Assembly (NCBI RefSeq): GCF_014859525.1
Contig: NZ_JACUUB010000014.1
Coordinates: 1 to 50,122 of the forward strand
Length of the DNA stretch: 50,122 nt
Source: Marinobacter sp.
GTDB taxonomy: Bacteria > Pseudomonadota > Gammaproteobacteria > Pseudomonadales > Oleiphilaceae
Direction: 5' to 3'
This document shows positions 15,392-25,195 of this stretch, piece after piece. A program made the translations under genes and the position numbers. Under the pieces are notes generated by a model, which saw only the letters and a program-made list of their open reading frames with translations, searched no databases and was not told the DNA's origin. Numbering within the stretch: the stretch's first letter is position 1; every line of letters begins with the position of its first letter.

Positions 15392-16411
15392 ATGCAACAT
15401 GAGCCTTCTAACCTGACATCATCAACCCACCCCTACGATTCGCTGACGCCTGAAGTCATTCTGGACGCCCTTGAAGAGGCGGGCTTTGACGTAAGCGGAC
15501 GATTATTTGCCCTGAACAGCTATGAGAACCGGGTTTACCAGATAGGCCTGGAAGACAGCCCGCCGGTCATTGCCAAGTTCTACCGTCCCGGGCGCTGGTC
15601 TGAGGCCGCCATTCGGGAAGAGCATGCATTTTCCCTTGAGCTTCAACAAGCTGACATCCCGGTCATCGCGCCGCTGGTCATGCCTGGTGGCGATTCGCTG
15701 GGACAGCACAAGGATTTCCTGTTTGCGGTCTTCCCCCAACGTGGTGGCCAGGCCCCCGATACCAGCGTGACCGACACCCTGTACCGCCTTGGCCAATGGC
15801 TCGGCCAGATGCACAACTTTGGATCTCGCAGCCCCTTTGAACACCGGCCCGGGTTTGATTTGATTGACGGCATCATCAAACACAACGAACTGCTGGTCAC
15901 TGGCGGCTGGATTCCCAATGACCTGCGCCCGGCCTGGGACAGCCTGATTCCCGACCTGATTGCCGGGTGCCAGCAACGCATGACTGATGCCGGCGAGGTC
16001 GAGACCCTGAGAATTCACGGTGATTGCCACGCCGGCAACATTCTGTGCCGGGATGAGACCATGCTGTTTGTCGACCTGGATGATTGCCGCACCGGCCCGG
16101 CCGTGCAGGATATGTGGCTGTTACTGAACGGCGAATCGGTCGAGAAAGGTCATCAACTGGGCGAACTGCTGGAAGGCTATGAAATGTTCCGGGACTTCAA
16201 CCGCCGTGAGCGCCATCTGATTGAGCCGCTGCGCTGCTACCGCCAGATTGCCCATTGCGCCTGGCTGGCGCGGCGCTGGGAAGACCCGGCTTTCCCCCGC
16301 TTTTTCCCCTGGTTTGCGCAACCTCGGTACTGGTCCGACCAAATCCTGGCTCTGCGTGAGCAGTTGAGCGCCCTACAAGAACCCGCAATCAGCCTGCCCG
16401 GGCAGTTTTAA
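15392..16411 (+). CDS. srkA: Stress response kinase A (YihE family)
   Basis: SrkA/YihE is a cytoplasmic Ser/Thr kinase of the aminoglycoside-phosphotransferase fold that in E. coli opposes MazF-linked cell death under stress. The 339-residue product (from the ATG at 15392) aligns along its length with E. coli YihE: LNSYENRVYQIG near the start, AKFYRPGRW, the catalytic-loop motif IHGDCHAGNIL, and the metal-binding VDLDDCRTGPAVQDMWLLL. A longer in-frame ORF begins within the previous gene and is rejected because its extra residues have no counterpart in the family. Confidence 0.93.
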   Translation: MQHEPSNLTSSTHPYDSLTPEVILDALEEAGFDVSGRLFALNSYENRVYQIGLEDSPPVIAKFYRPGRWSEAAIREEHAFSLELQQADIPVIAPLVMPGGDSLGQHKDFLFAVFPQRGGQAPDTSVTDTLYRLGQWLGQMHNFGSRSPFEHRPGFDLIDGIIKHNELLVTGGWIPNDLRPAWDSLIPDLIAGCQQRMTDAGEVETLRIHGDCHAGNILCRDETMLFVDLDDCRTGPAVQDMWLLLNGESVEKGHQLGELLEGYEMFRDFNRRERHLIEPLRCYRQIAHCAWLARRWEDPAFPRFFPWFAQPRYWSDQILALREQLSALQEPAISLPGQF

Positions 16412-16432
16412 ACTTTTTGACAAGAGGTACCC

Positions 16433-16789
16433 ATGAGCGATAACGAAGCCCGCTACACCATCCGAAGCCTTATTGCTACCGGCATCGCGACCATCATTGT
16501 CACGGTATTGGCGCTGGAGTTCAGCGGTCGCATTGATCACACCGAACACAAGGATCATGTGCCGGTCGGTGATTTCAAAGCCATTCATGTCCAGCCCGGC
16601 GAAGGCTTCCGCATGTCTCGCAAATCATCGGAGCTGCACGCCGTCTGCGAAAATGGCTATCTGGCCATCGCCGCTGACGTTGACCCGTCGTTCCGCGGCA
16701 TACTCGTCGATTACAAAAATCGTGGAATCAGGTGCCAGCGCCCAGCCCCCACCGAGATGGGCCCGGCCTCCGAGGGCAGCGATGACTGA
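16433..16789 (+). CDS. Small membrane-anchored protein of unknown function
   Basis: The 118-residue product has one N-terminal transmembrane segment (about residues 10-28, SLIATGIATIIVTVLALEF). A soluble tail follows with two cysteines, in AVCENG and IRCQRP, that could form a disulfide if periplasmic. A good Shine-Dalgarno (AGAGG) precedes the ATG. The last eight bases overlap the start of cmoA, so it is coupled to tRNA-modification genes, although nothing in its sequence points to that process. I do not recognise the family. Confidence 0.78.
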   Translation: MSDNEARYTIRSLIATGIATIIVTVLALEFSGRIDHTEHKDHVPVGDFKAIHVQPGEGFRMSRKSSELHAVCENGYLAIAADVDPSFRGILVDYKNRGIRCQRPAPTEMGPASEGSDD

Positions 16790-17540
16790 GGGCAAAGGCA
16801 AGCCACCGGAGCAGATAACAGACCGGCTCTTTGCCACCGAACGCAATCCAGAGGACTTTCGGTTTGACGCCTCCGTCGCCCGTGTCTTTCCGGACATGAT
16901 CCGCCGCTCGGTCCCTGGCTACACCACGATTATTCCAATGATCGAGGTGATCACCGAGCAGCATGTGCAGCCTGGCTCCCATTGTTACGATCTTGGCTGC
17001 TCGCTGGGCGCTTCTACCCTGGCCATGCGCCATGGCATCCCTTACTCCGATTGCACACTGGTGGGCGTTGACAATTCCAGAGCCATGATTGAACGCTGTG
17101 AGCATTACATAGCCCTGGACGATCACGAGCTTCCGGTCATTCTGCGCTGTGAAGATCTTCTGGAAACCGAGCTGAGCCGCGCGTCGGTAACCACGCTGAA
17201 CTTCACCCTGCAATTTGTACCACCAGAACACCGGCTGAATCTGCTCACCCGAATCGCCAACGCGACACTCCCGGGTGGTGCCCTGATTCTGTCGGAGAAA
17301 ATCCGTTTTGAGTCTGACCACGAGCAAGAGATCCAGACCCGCCTGCACCATGAGTTCAAACGAGCCAACGGCTATTCTGACCTGGAAATCAGCCAGAAAC
17401 GCGCAGCGATTGAAAAAGTCCTGATTCCTGAGACTCTGACAGAACACCGAGAACGCCTGCTTGAAGCCGGTTTCGATCAGGTGCTGGTCTGGTACCAGTG
17501 CTTTAATTTTGTTTCCATACTGGCGATCAAAAACCGCTGA
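16782..17540 (+). CDS. cmoA: Carboxy-S-adenosyl-L-methionine synthase
   Basis: CmoA converts SAM and prephenate into carboxy-SAM, the donor used by CmoB to make 5-carboxymethoxyuridine at tRNA wobble position 34. The product has 252 residues from the ATG at 16782. Landmarks are RVFPDMIRRSVPGYTTII, the SAM-site motif CYDLGCSLGASTLAM, LVGVDNSRAMIERC, and LNFTLQFVPPEHR. The open frame extends far upstream inside the previous gene, but the ATG at 16782 with GAGG upstream matches the family start. cmoB follows after 20 bases. Confidence 0.96.
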   Translation: MTEGKGKPPEQITDRLFATERNPEDFRFDASVARVFPDMIRRSVPGYTTIIPMIEVITEQHVQPGSHCYDLGCSLGASTLAMRHGIPYSDCTLVGVDNSRAMIERCEHYIALDDHELPVILRCEDLLETELSRASVTTLNFTLQFVPPEHRLNLLTRIANATLPGGALILSEKIRFESDHEQEIQTRLHHEFKRANGYSDLEISQKRAAIEKVLIPETLTEHRERLLEAGFDQVLVWYQCFNFVSILAIKNR

Positions 17541-17560
17541 TTCCAGGACACGACAGACCC

Positions 17561-18553
17561 ATGGCATTTTTTGACTGGCGACAACACTTCACCCCGTTCA
17601 TCACGCACCTGCAACAATCCGATCAAAGCCGTTGGGCCGATCTGCTCACCCGGCAGCTGACTCATCGGTTTGAGGACCACCCCCATGGCGATGTGGGCCG
17701 CTGGCAGGCAGCCCTGGCGTCTCTACCGCTGATCGACGGTGCATCCGCAGCGCTCGATCGCCCGGCCGTGACCTTGACCGCGCCCGATGCTTTGACAGGC
17801 GATCAGAACGATCACCTGCAGCAAGGCCTGCGCGGATTGATGCCCTGGCGCAAAGGGCCGTTCAACTTCTTCGACACTGTTATAGACACCGAGTGGCGCT
17901 CAGACTGGAAATGGGATCGGGTTTCTCCGCACCTGGCCGACCTGAACGACCGCACCATTCTGGACGTTGGCTGCGGCTCCGGCTATCACTGTTGGCGCAT
18001 GGCCGGCGCAGGCGCCAAACGGGTGGTCGGAATTGATCCGGGCCTACTGTTCATGTTCCAGTTTCTGGCCGTCAAAAAATACCTGGGCGCGGTTCCGGTG
18101 GACCTGATACCGGTTAAGATGGAAGACCTGCCAGAGAATCTGGAGAGCTTCGATACTACCTTCTCTATGGGCGTGCTCTACCATCGTCGATCACCGCTGG
18201 ATCATCTGCTGGAGCTAAAAGGCACTCTTCGGCGCGGCGGTGAACTGGTGCTGGAAACACTGGTGGTCGATGGGCCTGAAGGCCACAGCCTTATGCCTGA
18301 AGACCGCTACGGTCAGATGCGCAATGTCTGGTTCATGCCCAGCTGCCCCACTCTGTTAAGGTGGATGGATCGAGCAGGGTTTCGTAACGTCCGCGTGGTT
18401 GACGTCAGCACAACCACCACCGAGGAACAACGGCAAACCGACTGGATGCGCTTTAACTCACTGGCGGACTTTCTTGATCCGAAGGACCCGAGCAAAACTA
18501 TCGAAGGCTATCCCGGGCCAAAACGGGCGACCATCATCGCAGAAAAGCCCTGA
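17561..18553 (+). CDS. cmoB: tRNA U34 carboxymethyltransferase
   Basis: CmoB transfers the carboxymethyl group of carboxy-SAM to 5-hydroxyuridine-34 of tRNAs to give cmo5U, widening wobble decoding. The 330-residue product matches the family length. It shows WRKGPFNFF, the SAM-type motif ILDVGCGSGYHCWRM, VVGIDPGLLFMFQF, and MGVLYHRRSPLDHL. It is the last gene of the plus-strand run and is followed by a bidirectional terminator shared with purA. Confidence 0.97.
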   Translation: MAFFDWRQHFTPFITHLQQSDQSRWADLLTRQLTHRFEDHPHGDVGRWQAALASLPLIDGASAALDRPAVTLTAPDALTGDQNDHLQQGLRGLMPWRKGPFNFFDTVIDTEWRSDWKWDRVSPHLADLNDRTILDVGCGSGYHCWRMAGAGAKRVVGIDPGLLFMFQFLAVKKYLGAVPVDLIPVKMEDLPENLESFDTTFSMGVLYHRRSPLDHLLELKGTLRRGGELVLETLVVDGPEGHSLMPEDRYGQMRNVWFMPSCPTLLRWMDRAGFRNVRVVDVSTTTTEEQRQTDWMRFNSLADFLDPKDPSKTIEGYPGPKRATIIAEKP

Positions 18554-18584
18554 CTCACGCCTTACCGATCGAGTGATGCCCGTA

Positions 18585-18632
18585 CACAAAAAAAACCGCC
18601 TGAGGCGCAGGCCGCAGGCGGTTTTTTTTGTG
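18585..18632. terminator. Strong bidirectional terminator between cmoB and purA
   Basis: A stem of about 16 bp (CAAAAAAAACCGCCTG and its complement) closes a 12-base loop. It carries A8 on the left side and T8 on the right, so it can terminate both convergent genes. Confidence 0.93.
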
Positions 18633-18639
18633 CCGGAGA

Positions 18640-19944
<1,305 letters not shown>

Positions 19945-20010
19945 TCAATTCAGACGAGCCGAAGGCTCAAATCCTGCAAATTTAAATCGAAAAAACAGTC
20001 GCCCGGCGGG

Positions 20011-21192
20011 TCAAACCAGCGTTTCGACAACCCATTTGCCATCCTGCTGGCACAACTGGCGGTCACAACCCCGATCGGCCGGGTCTACACCAGCATCGTC
20101 CGGAAGGGCACGCACCACCGTCTCGGTCATTCGTAAGCCGGAAATCACCCCTTCGAGGGATGAATCATCGACTGCAGGCGCCCAAATGGCACCAGATCGC
20201 TTGGACGGCCTTTCTCCCAAGGTTACCAGCGCGCGGATGTCCAGGCTAAAACCGGTCGCCGGACGAGCACGACCGAAATCGCTGCCAATGGCGTCATACC
20301 GACCACCTTTGCCAATCGCATCACCGTGCCCCGGTACGTAGGCCGCAAAAACCAGACCGGTGTGGTAGTTGTAACCGCGCAACTCACAGAAGTCGAAACC
20401 CAAATCCACTTCCGGAAAATCCCGGGCCAACATATCGGCTACCCGGCCCAGTTGTTCCAGAGCCGCATCCAGCGCACTCGAGGCGCCGCCGAGAATCTCG
20501 CGTGCGGTCGCCAATGCCTCAACGCCACCGCTGACCCGCGCCAATTCCCGCAATCGGGCACCGGCGGAACCTGCAGGACAAGTACCAAGCAGAGCGTCCA
20601 GCTCCGGCACAGACTTACGGGCCATGGCATCGAATACGGCGGCTTCGGTGTCACGGTCAAATCCGGCTTCATTGATCAGGCTTTCGTATATCGAGACATG
20701 GGCAAGATCAAGGTGGACCCGGCGCAAACCGGCTACCCTCAGGGCCGCCAGCATCAGGCTGATGACTTCCAGGTCGGCGGCTTCGGATGCACTGCCGAAC
20801 AGTTCACAACCGGCCTGAATGGGCGTACGGCCAGTCAGCATATGGCGCGGACGCGTATGCAGCACGTGCCCGGCATAACACAGGCGGGTAACACCCTCCT
20901 GGCCAAGTGTATGGGCATCAATCCGGGCAGCCTGGGGCGTCATATCCGCGCGCAGGCCCATCATGCGGCCGGTCAACTGATCGGTCAGCTTGAAGGTCTG
21001 CAGCTCCAGATCGTGACCCGTGCCAGTGAAGAGTGATTCGAGATATTCAATCAGTGGCGGAATCACCAGCTGGTAGCCCCAGCGTTGGCAAGTATCCATT
21101 ACATCCCGCCTAAGGGATTCGATCTGTCCGGCCAGCGGCGGCAGAATGTCTTCCACCCCGTCAGGCAGTAACCAGCGATCAGATACAGTCAT
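20011..21192 (-). CDS. hisZ: ATP phosphoribosyltransferase regulatory subunit HisZ
   Basis: HisZ is a class II histidyl-tRNA synthetase paralogue that lacks charging activity and is required by the short form of HisG for the first step of histidine synthesis. The 393-residue product starts at ATG 21192 (MTVSDRWLLPDGVEDILPP). It keeps aaRS-like motifs (MGLRADMTPQAARIDAH, FDFCELRGYNYHTGLVF) but is shorter than HisRS and lacks an anticodon-binding domain. The open frame extends 48 codons further upstream through a hairpin region and is not used. It takes the slot occupied by yjeT in E. coli. Its presence predicts a short HisG elsewhere in the genome. Confidence 0.93.
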   Translation of the reverse strand: MTVSDRWLLPDGVEDILPPLAGQIESLRRDVMDTCQRWGYQLVIPPLIEYLESLFTGTGHDLELQTFKLTDQLTGRMMGLRADMTPQAARIDAHTLGQEGVTRLCYAGHVLHTRPRHMLTGRTPIQAGCELFGSASEAADLEVISLMLAALRVAGLRRVHLDLAHVSIYESLINEAGFDRDTEAAVFDAMARKSVPELDALLGTCPAGSAGARLRELARVSGGVEALATAREILGGASSALDAALEQLGRVADMLARDFPEVDLGFDFCELRGYNYHTGLVFAAYVPGHGDAIGKGGRYDAIGSDFGRARPATGFSLDIRALVTLGERPSKRSGAIWAPAVDDSSLEGVISGLRMTETVVRALPDDAGVDPADRGCDRQLCQQDGKWVVETLV

Positions 21193-21317
21193 GAGATTCT
21201 GTCGTCCGTTTTTCCCGCGCCGGCCAAATAACCGGGGGAATGACTCAGGATTTAGGATGCCCGGGCATGAAAAAGCCCGACGCAAAACCCGCAAAATTCT
21301 ACACCTTTGACAGGCAC

Positions 21318-21351
21318 AAAAAAACCGGAATACCAAGGTATTCCGGTTTTT
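21318..21351 (-). terminator. Terminator after hflC
   Basis: A 10-bp stem CCGGAATACC / GGTATTCCGG with an AA loop is flanked by A and T runs on both sides. It lies between the hflC stop and hisZ, so hisZ-purA likely use a promoter in 21193-21317. Confidence 0.88.
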
Positions 21352-21366
21352 GATCTTCGCGAGGGA

Positions 21367-22242
21367 TCAGTTCGCGCCCATCGGGTCCTTCAGGAACCGC
21401 ATGAATGCGCTGTCTGAGTCGATAACCATGATGTCATCCTTACCCGCAAAGGTATTACGGTACGCCTGCAGACTACGGTAGAAACTGTAGAACTCCTGGT
21501 CGGAACCATAGGCGTTGGCGTAAATTTCAGCCGCCTGACGGTCACCTTGACCACGGGTTTGCTCCGCTTCCGCAAAGGCGTTCGCCAAAACGACAACCTG
21601 CTGACGATCGGCGTCTGCCCGGATGCCTTCAGCCAGCTCCTGACCGCGCGAACGGAATTCCTGGGCTAGTTTTTCACGCTCTGTCGCCATGCGGCGGAAA
21701 ACGTTTTCACTCACCTGCCCGGGAAGCTCGATACCCTTAACCCGAATGTCGAGGATTTCAATCCCGAATTCGTCGCCAACGGTTTCGTTCGTAAGGTCAC
21801 GCAAGGTGTGCATCAGCTCATCACGCTGACCCGAAACCACTTCATGCATGGTACGAATACCGAACGCGTCACGCAGACCGTTGTCTACGCGAGACTGGAG
21901 CAACGACCGAGCGCGAAACTCGTCGCCACCGGTCGCACGGTAGTATTGGTCGACGTCACGGATACGCCATGCAACGTATGAATCCACATCCAGCGGTTTC
22001 TTCTCGACCGTCAGGTACTGACGGGAAGGAAGATCCATGGTTAGAACCCGAACGTCAAACTCACGCACCTGGTCGATAACCGGGGCCTTGAAGTGAAGGC
22101 CAGCCTGAATATCGGTCTGCACAAGCTCACCGAAGCGCAGTTTCACGCCGCGATGGGTTTCCGGGATAATATACACGCTCGACAGCACAAGCAGGACAAC
22201 AATCAGAGCGCCTGCAAGGCCCACTACAGCTTTGGGTCCCAT
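21367..22242 (-). CDS. hflC: HflC, FtsH-protease modulator
   Basis: HflC is an SPFH/band-7 inner-membrane protein that with HflK forms a large cage around FtsH and limits its access to substrates. The 291-residue product begins MGPKAVVG at 22242, with GGAGGAG just upstream inside the end of hflK. It has one N-terminal membrane helix (about residues 6-23) and the family run VVDQYYRATG-like core, ELPGQVSENVFRRMATEREK and SFYRSLQAYR. The upstream ORF extension is rejected. It starts one base after the hflK stop, so the two are translationally coupled. Confidence 0.95.
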   Translation of the reverse strand: MGPKAVVGLAGALIVVLLVLSSVYIIPETHRGVKLRFGELVQTDIQAGLHFKAPVIDQVREFDVRVLTMDLPSRQYLTVEKKPLDVDSYVAWRIRDVDQYYRATGGDEFRARSLLQSRVDNGLRDAFGIRTMHEVVSGQRDELMHTLRDLTNETVGDEFGIEILDIRVKGIELPGQVSENVFRRMATEREKLAQEFRSRGQELAEGIRADADRQQVVVLANAFAEAEQTRGQGDRQAAEIYANAYGSDQEFYSFYRSLQAYRNTFAGKDDIMVIDSDSAFMRFLKDPMGAN

Positions 22243-22243
22243 A

Positions 22244-23440
22244 TTATCTGCTCCTCCGAATGTTGTTGTCCTGACGCGTGCGCAACTCCTGCAGAACCTG
22301 ATCGGCCAGAGTGCCAATCTCGGCCTGGCTGGTTCTGCCACCAGATGATCCGGTGCCACTGGCTGAGCCACTGGTACCCTGCATCAGCCGGTCGAGCGGC
22401 AGGTACATCATGTTGCTGCTGCTTTCGGTATCGATAAAGATCTTGCTGCTGTTCGCCAGCACCTGCTCGACTGTCTGGATGTACATACGCTCGCGAGTGA
22501 CCGCGGGGGCAATTTGATAGACCTCCAGCAGTTGGGTGAAACGAGCGCTTTCACCACGTGCACGTTCGACGACTTCAGACAGATAGGCGTTAGCCTCTTC
22601 GATCATCCGCTGAGCCTGACCACGGGCTTCAGGTACGATCCGGTTACGGTAAGTTTCAGCTTCTTCTTTCAGACGCTGCTCGTCTTCACGGGCCCGCTGA
22701 ACTTCACGGAACGCATCTTGTACAGCCGATGGCGGCTGGGTGCTCTCGACGTTGACCCGGACGATTTCAAGGCCGGTACCGTAGTCGCGCAAGAAGCTCT
22801 GCAAGCGTTGCTCAACCCTGACACCAAGTTCCGCCCGGCCTTCGGTCAGCACTTCATCCAGGGATGAACTGCCCACTTCATGACGCAGCGCACTGTCGGT
22901 GGCATATGCCAGTGCTTCGTTGGAATCCCGGACATTCAGCACATAATCACGGGCGTCGCCCACCCGGTACTGGACCTGCAAGTCCACGGTCACCAGATTT
23001 TCATCCATGGTCAGCATCTGGCCACTGGATTGCGCAGTACGAACATTGGTTACACCAACCTTGTAAACGCGGTCAATCAGAGGCACCTTGAAACGCAAAC
23101 CTGGATTTTCAGTGGTGCTAAACTCACCGAAACGCAGCACAACGGCGCGCTCCTGTTCGTCTACGGTGTAGAACGATTGAACCACAACGTACCCGACAAC
23201 AAGAATGGCAGCGATCGCGAGAATGGCACCAAAGCCACCCGCACTTCCGCCAGAACTGCTTCCTCCGCCAGATTTGCCAGACTTGCCGCCTTTACCCCCG
23301 AGCATCCGGTTTAGCTTATCAAGCCCTTTTTTCAGCGCCTCGTCCAAATCTGGCGGCCCCTGATCATTGCCGCGACGACCGCCACCGGTTCCCCAGGGGT
23401 CGTTGTCGTTGCGGTTTCCACCCGGTTCATTCCAGGCCAT
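22244..23440 (-). CDS. hflK: HflK, FtsH-protease modulator
   Basis: HflK is the partner of HflC in the FtsH-modulating SPFH complex of the inner membrane. The 398-residue protein starts MAWNEPGGNRNDNDPWG with a glycine- and asparagine-rich cytoplasmic tail (residues 1-75, including a GGKSGKSGGGSSSGG stretch). One membrane helix follows (about GAILAIAAILVVGYVVV), then the SPFH domain with VVLRFGEF, and a C-terminal serine/glycine-rich tail. It lies between hflX and hflC in the conserved order and has a good Shine-Dalgarno (GGAGAG). Confidence 0.96.
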   Translation of the reverse strand: MAWNEPGGNRNDNDPWGTGGGRRGNDQGPPDLDEALKKGLDKLNRMLGGKGGKSGKSGGGSSSGGSAGGFGAILAIAAILVVGYVVVQSFYTVDEQERAVVLRFGEFSTTENPGLRFKVPLIDRVYKVGVTNVRTAQSSGQMLTMDENLVTVDLQVQYRVGDARDYVLNVRDSNEALAYATDSALRHEVGSSSLDEVLTEGRAELGVRVEQRLQSFLRDYGTGLEIVRVNVESTQPPSAVQDAFREVQRAREDEQRLKEEAETYRNRIVPEARGQAQRMIEEANAYLSEVVERARGESARFTQLLEVYQIAPAVTRERMYIQTVEQVLANSSKIFIDTESSSNMMYLPLDRLMQGTSGSASGTGSSGGRTSQAEIGTLADQVLQELRTRQDNNIRRSR

Positions 23441-23518
23441 AGTTCTCTCCGTTCATATATTATCGAATGGCTGCAAATACTAGGGATTTATCAAGGCCCC
23501 GGCAACAGTTTGAGGTAT

Positions 23519-24817
23519 TCAAACTGAACGATCTTCCAATCGGATCGATTCAGCGGCTACTCCAGCACGGCTCAGCAACTGTAACCAGTCGCGGTTTTGC
23601 AGCCGCACCTCCAACACAGAATCACCGGTTTCCCGGTGCTCCTCACTAATCACCGAGCCCGCTTCGTGCAACAGTGCTCTCAATTTGCCGTCTGACGGCC
23701 CCAGCAGTACGAAGTGATGCACCACGTCCTCTGCCAGGCGCTCCACAACGGCATCGAACAATAACTCAAGTCCCTGCCCGGTCACTGCCGACACCCAGGC
23801 ACGAACCGGAACACCTTCTTCGTTTCGGTCTATGCGCGGCTCAAACCCGTCCAGCAAATCAATCTTGTTGAACACCTGCAACATGGGAATTTCGTCTGCG
23901 CCGATTTCCGTGAGCACACTTTCCACTTGTTCAATGTTGTCGTCACGGCGCGCGTCGTGACTGTCGATCACATGCAGCAAAAGCGTTGCCTGCGTGGTCT
24001 CCTCAAGGGTTGCCCGGAACGCCTCAACCAGCTTGTGGGGCAGGTGCCGAATAAAGCCCACGGTGTCGGCCACTACGACCGGTCCTATGTCCGGAAGTTC
24101 CAGCCTGCGCAACGTTGGATCCAGCGTGGCAAACAACTGATCAGCAGCATATACGCTGGCGGTGGTCATTCGGTTGAATAATGTAGACTTTCCGGCGTTG
24201 GTATAGCCGACCAGTGACAAGGTGGGAATATCCGCCCGCTTTCGCGCCCTGCGCCCCTGATCACGTTGCTTACGGACCTTCTCGAGACGTTTGTGAATGG
24301 ACTTGATGCGCTCTCTGAGCAGACGGCGATCGGTCTCTAGCTGGGTTTCACCCGGGCCGCGCAGGCCAATACCGCCTTTCTGGCGTTCAAGGTGGGTCCA
24401 GCCACGAATCAGTCGGGTAGACATGTGTTCAAGCTGGGCCAGCTCAACCTGCAACTTACCCTCGTGAGTTCTGGCCCGCTGGGCAAAGATATCAAGAATG
24501 ACTCCGGTGCGATCCAACACCCGGCACTGGAGCTCCCGTTCAATGTTTCGCTCCTGACTTGGTTTCAGGGCGTGATTGAACAGAACCACATCGGCTTCAT
24601 AGGCCGCTACAGCATCCCGAATTTCGTCAAGTTTGCCATCACCTACAAACAACTTTGGGTTTGGCTGCTTGCGCGAACCGGTCACCATGGTCATCGGCTC
24701 AACACCGGCCGACGTCACCAGCTCCCGGAACTCACCGGGGTCTTCAACATCATCGTGGGCGGTAAAATCTATGTGTACGAGAACTGCCCGTTCTCCAACG
24801 TCAGGACGTTCAAACAA
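23519..24817 (-). CDS. hflX: Ribosome-associated GTPase HflX
   Basis: HflX is a GTPase that binds the 50S subunit and splits or rescues stalled ribosomes. The 432-residue product matches E. coli HflX closely: GVEPMTMVTGSRK and FVGDGKLDEI at the N-terminus, a coiled-coil linker with GWTHLERQKGGIGLRGPGETQLETDRR, and the G domain with GYTNAGKST, DTVGFIRHLP and NKIDLL. The start codon is TTG at 24817: a stop codon in frame sits three codons upstream and no ATG is available. The Shine-Dalgarno GGAG lies 11 bases upstream, just downstream of the hfq terminator. Low initiation efficiency is therefore expected. Confidence 0.96.
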   Translation of the reverse strand: MFERPDVGERAVLVHIDFTAHDDVEDPGEFRELVTSAGVEPMTMVTGSRKQPNPKLFVGDGKLDEIRDAVAAYEADVVLFNHALKPSQERNIERELQCRVLDRTGVILDIFAQRARTHEGKLQVELAQLEHMSTRLIRGWTHLERQKGGIGLRGPGETQLETDRRLLRERIKSIHKRLEKVRKQRDQGRRARKRADIPTLSLVGYTNAGKSTLFNRMTTASVYAADQLFATLDPTLRRLELPDIGPVVVADTVGFIRHLPHKLVEAFRATLEETTQATLLLHVIDSHDARRDDNIEQVESVLTEIGADEIPMLQVFNKIDLLDGFEPRIDRNEEGVPVRAWVSAVTGQGLELLFDAVVERLAEDVVHHFVLLGPSDGKLRALLHEAGSVISEEHRETGDSVLEVRLQNRDWLQLLSRAGVAAESIRLEDRSV

Positions 24818-24827
24818 GATATATCAA

Positions 24828-24889
24828 GCTCCATAAAAACAAACACCCGCGGCCATTCGAGCTCTTCGGCTGTCCTGGAACGCGGGTGT
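24828..24889 (-). terminator. Terminator/attenuator between hfq and hflX
   Basis: On the minus strand a 9-bp GC-rich stem (ACACCCGCG at 24881-24889, CGCGGGTGT at 24843-24851) closes a 29-base loop. It is followed by TTTGTTTTTA. It should end much of the hfq transcript, giving higher hfq than hflX output. Confidence 0.8.
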
Positions 24890-24912
24890 AGAAACCGGAA
24901 AGTCTGCAAAGA

Positions 24913-25161
24913 TCAGTCTTCAGACTCACCCTCAGCCGGGTTCTGCGGCGGCAGGCGCACATTGCGCGCAGGCACGACAGTAGAGATCGCGTGCTTATAA
25001 ACCATCTGGCTGACGGTATTCTTCAGCAGAATTACAAACTGGTCAAAGGATTCAATCTGACCCTGCAGTTTGATGCCGTTGACCAAAAAGATTGAAACCG
25101 GAATGCGCTCCTTGCGCAGAGCATTGAGGTAAGGGTCTTGTAAAGAATGCCCTTTTGACAT
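24913..25161 (-). CDS. hfq: RNA chaperone Hfq
   Basis: Hfq forms a hexameric ring that helps small RNAs pair with mRNAs. The 82-residue protein carries the full Sm1 and Sm2 motifs ([21 protein letters not shown], then [10 protein letters not shown] with the KH pair), Q8 and F42 equivalents, and a short acidic tail ending GESED. The Shine-Dalgarno AGGAG is strong. It follows miaA and precedes a stem-loop terminator, as in other gammaproteobacteria. The C-terminal tail is shorter than in E. coli, as in Pseudomonas. Confidence 0.98.
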   Translation of the reverse strand: MSKGHSLQDPYLNALRKERIPVSIFLVNGIKLQGQIESFDQFVILLKNTVSQMVYKHAISTVVPARNVRLPPQNPAEGESED

Positions 25162-25195
25162 GTGTTTTCTCCTGTTTATGAGTAAGTGCAGATCG

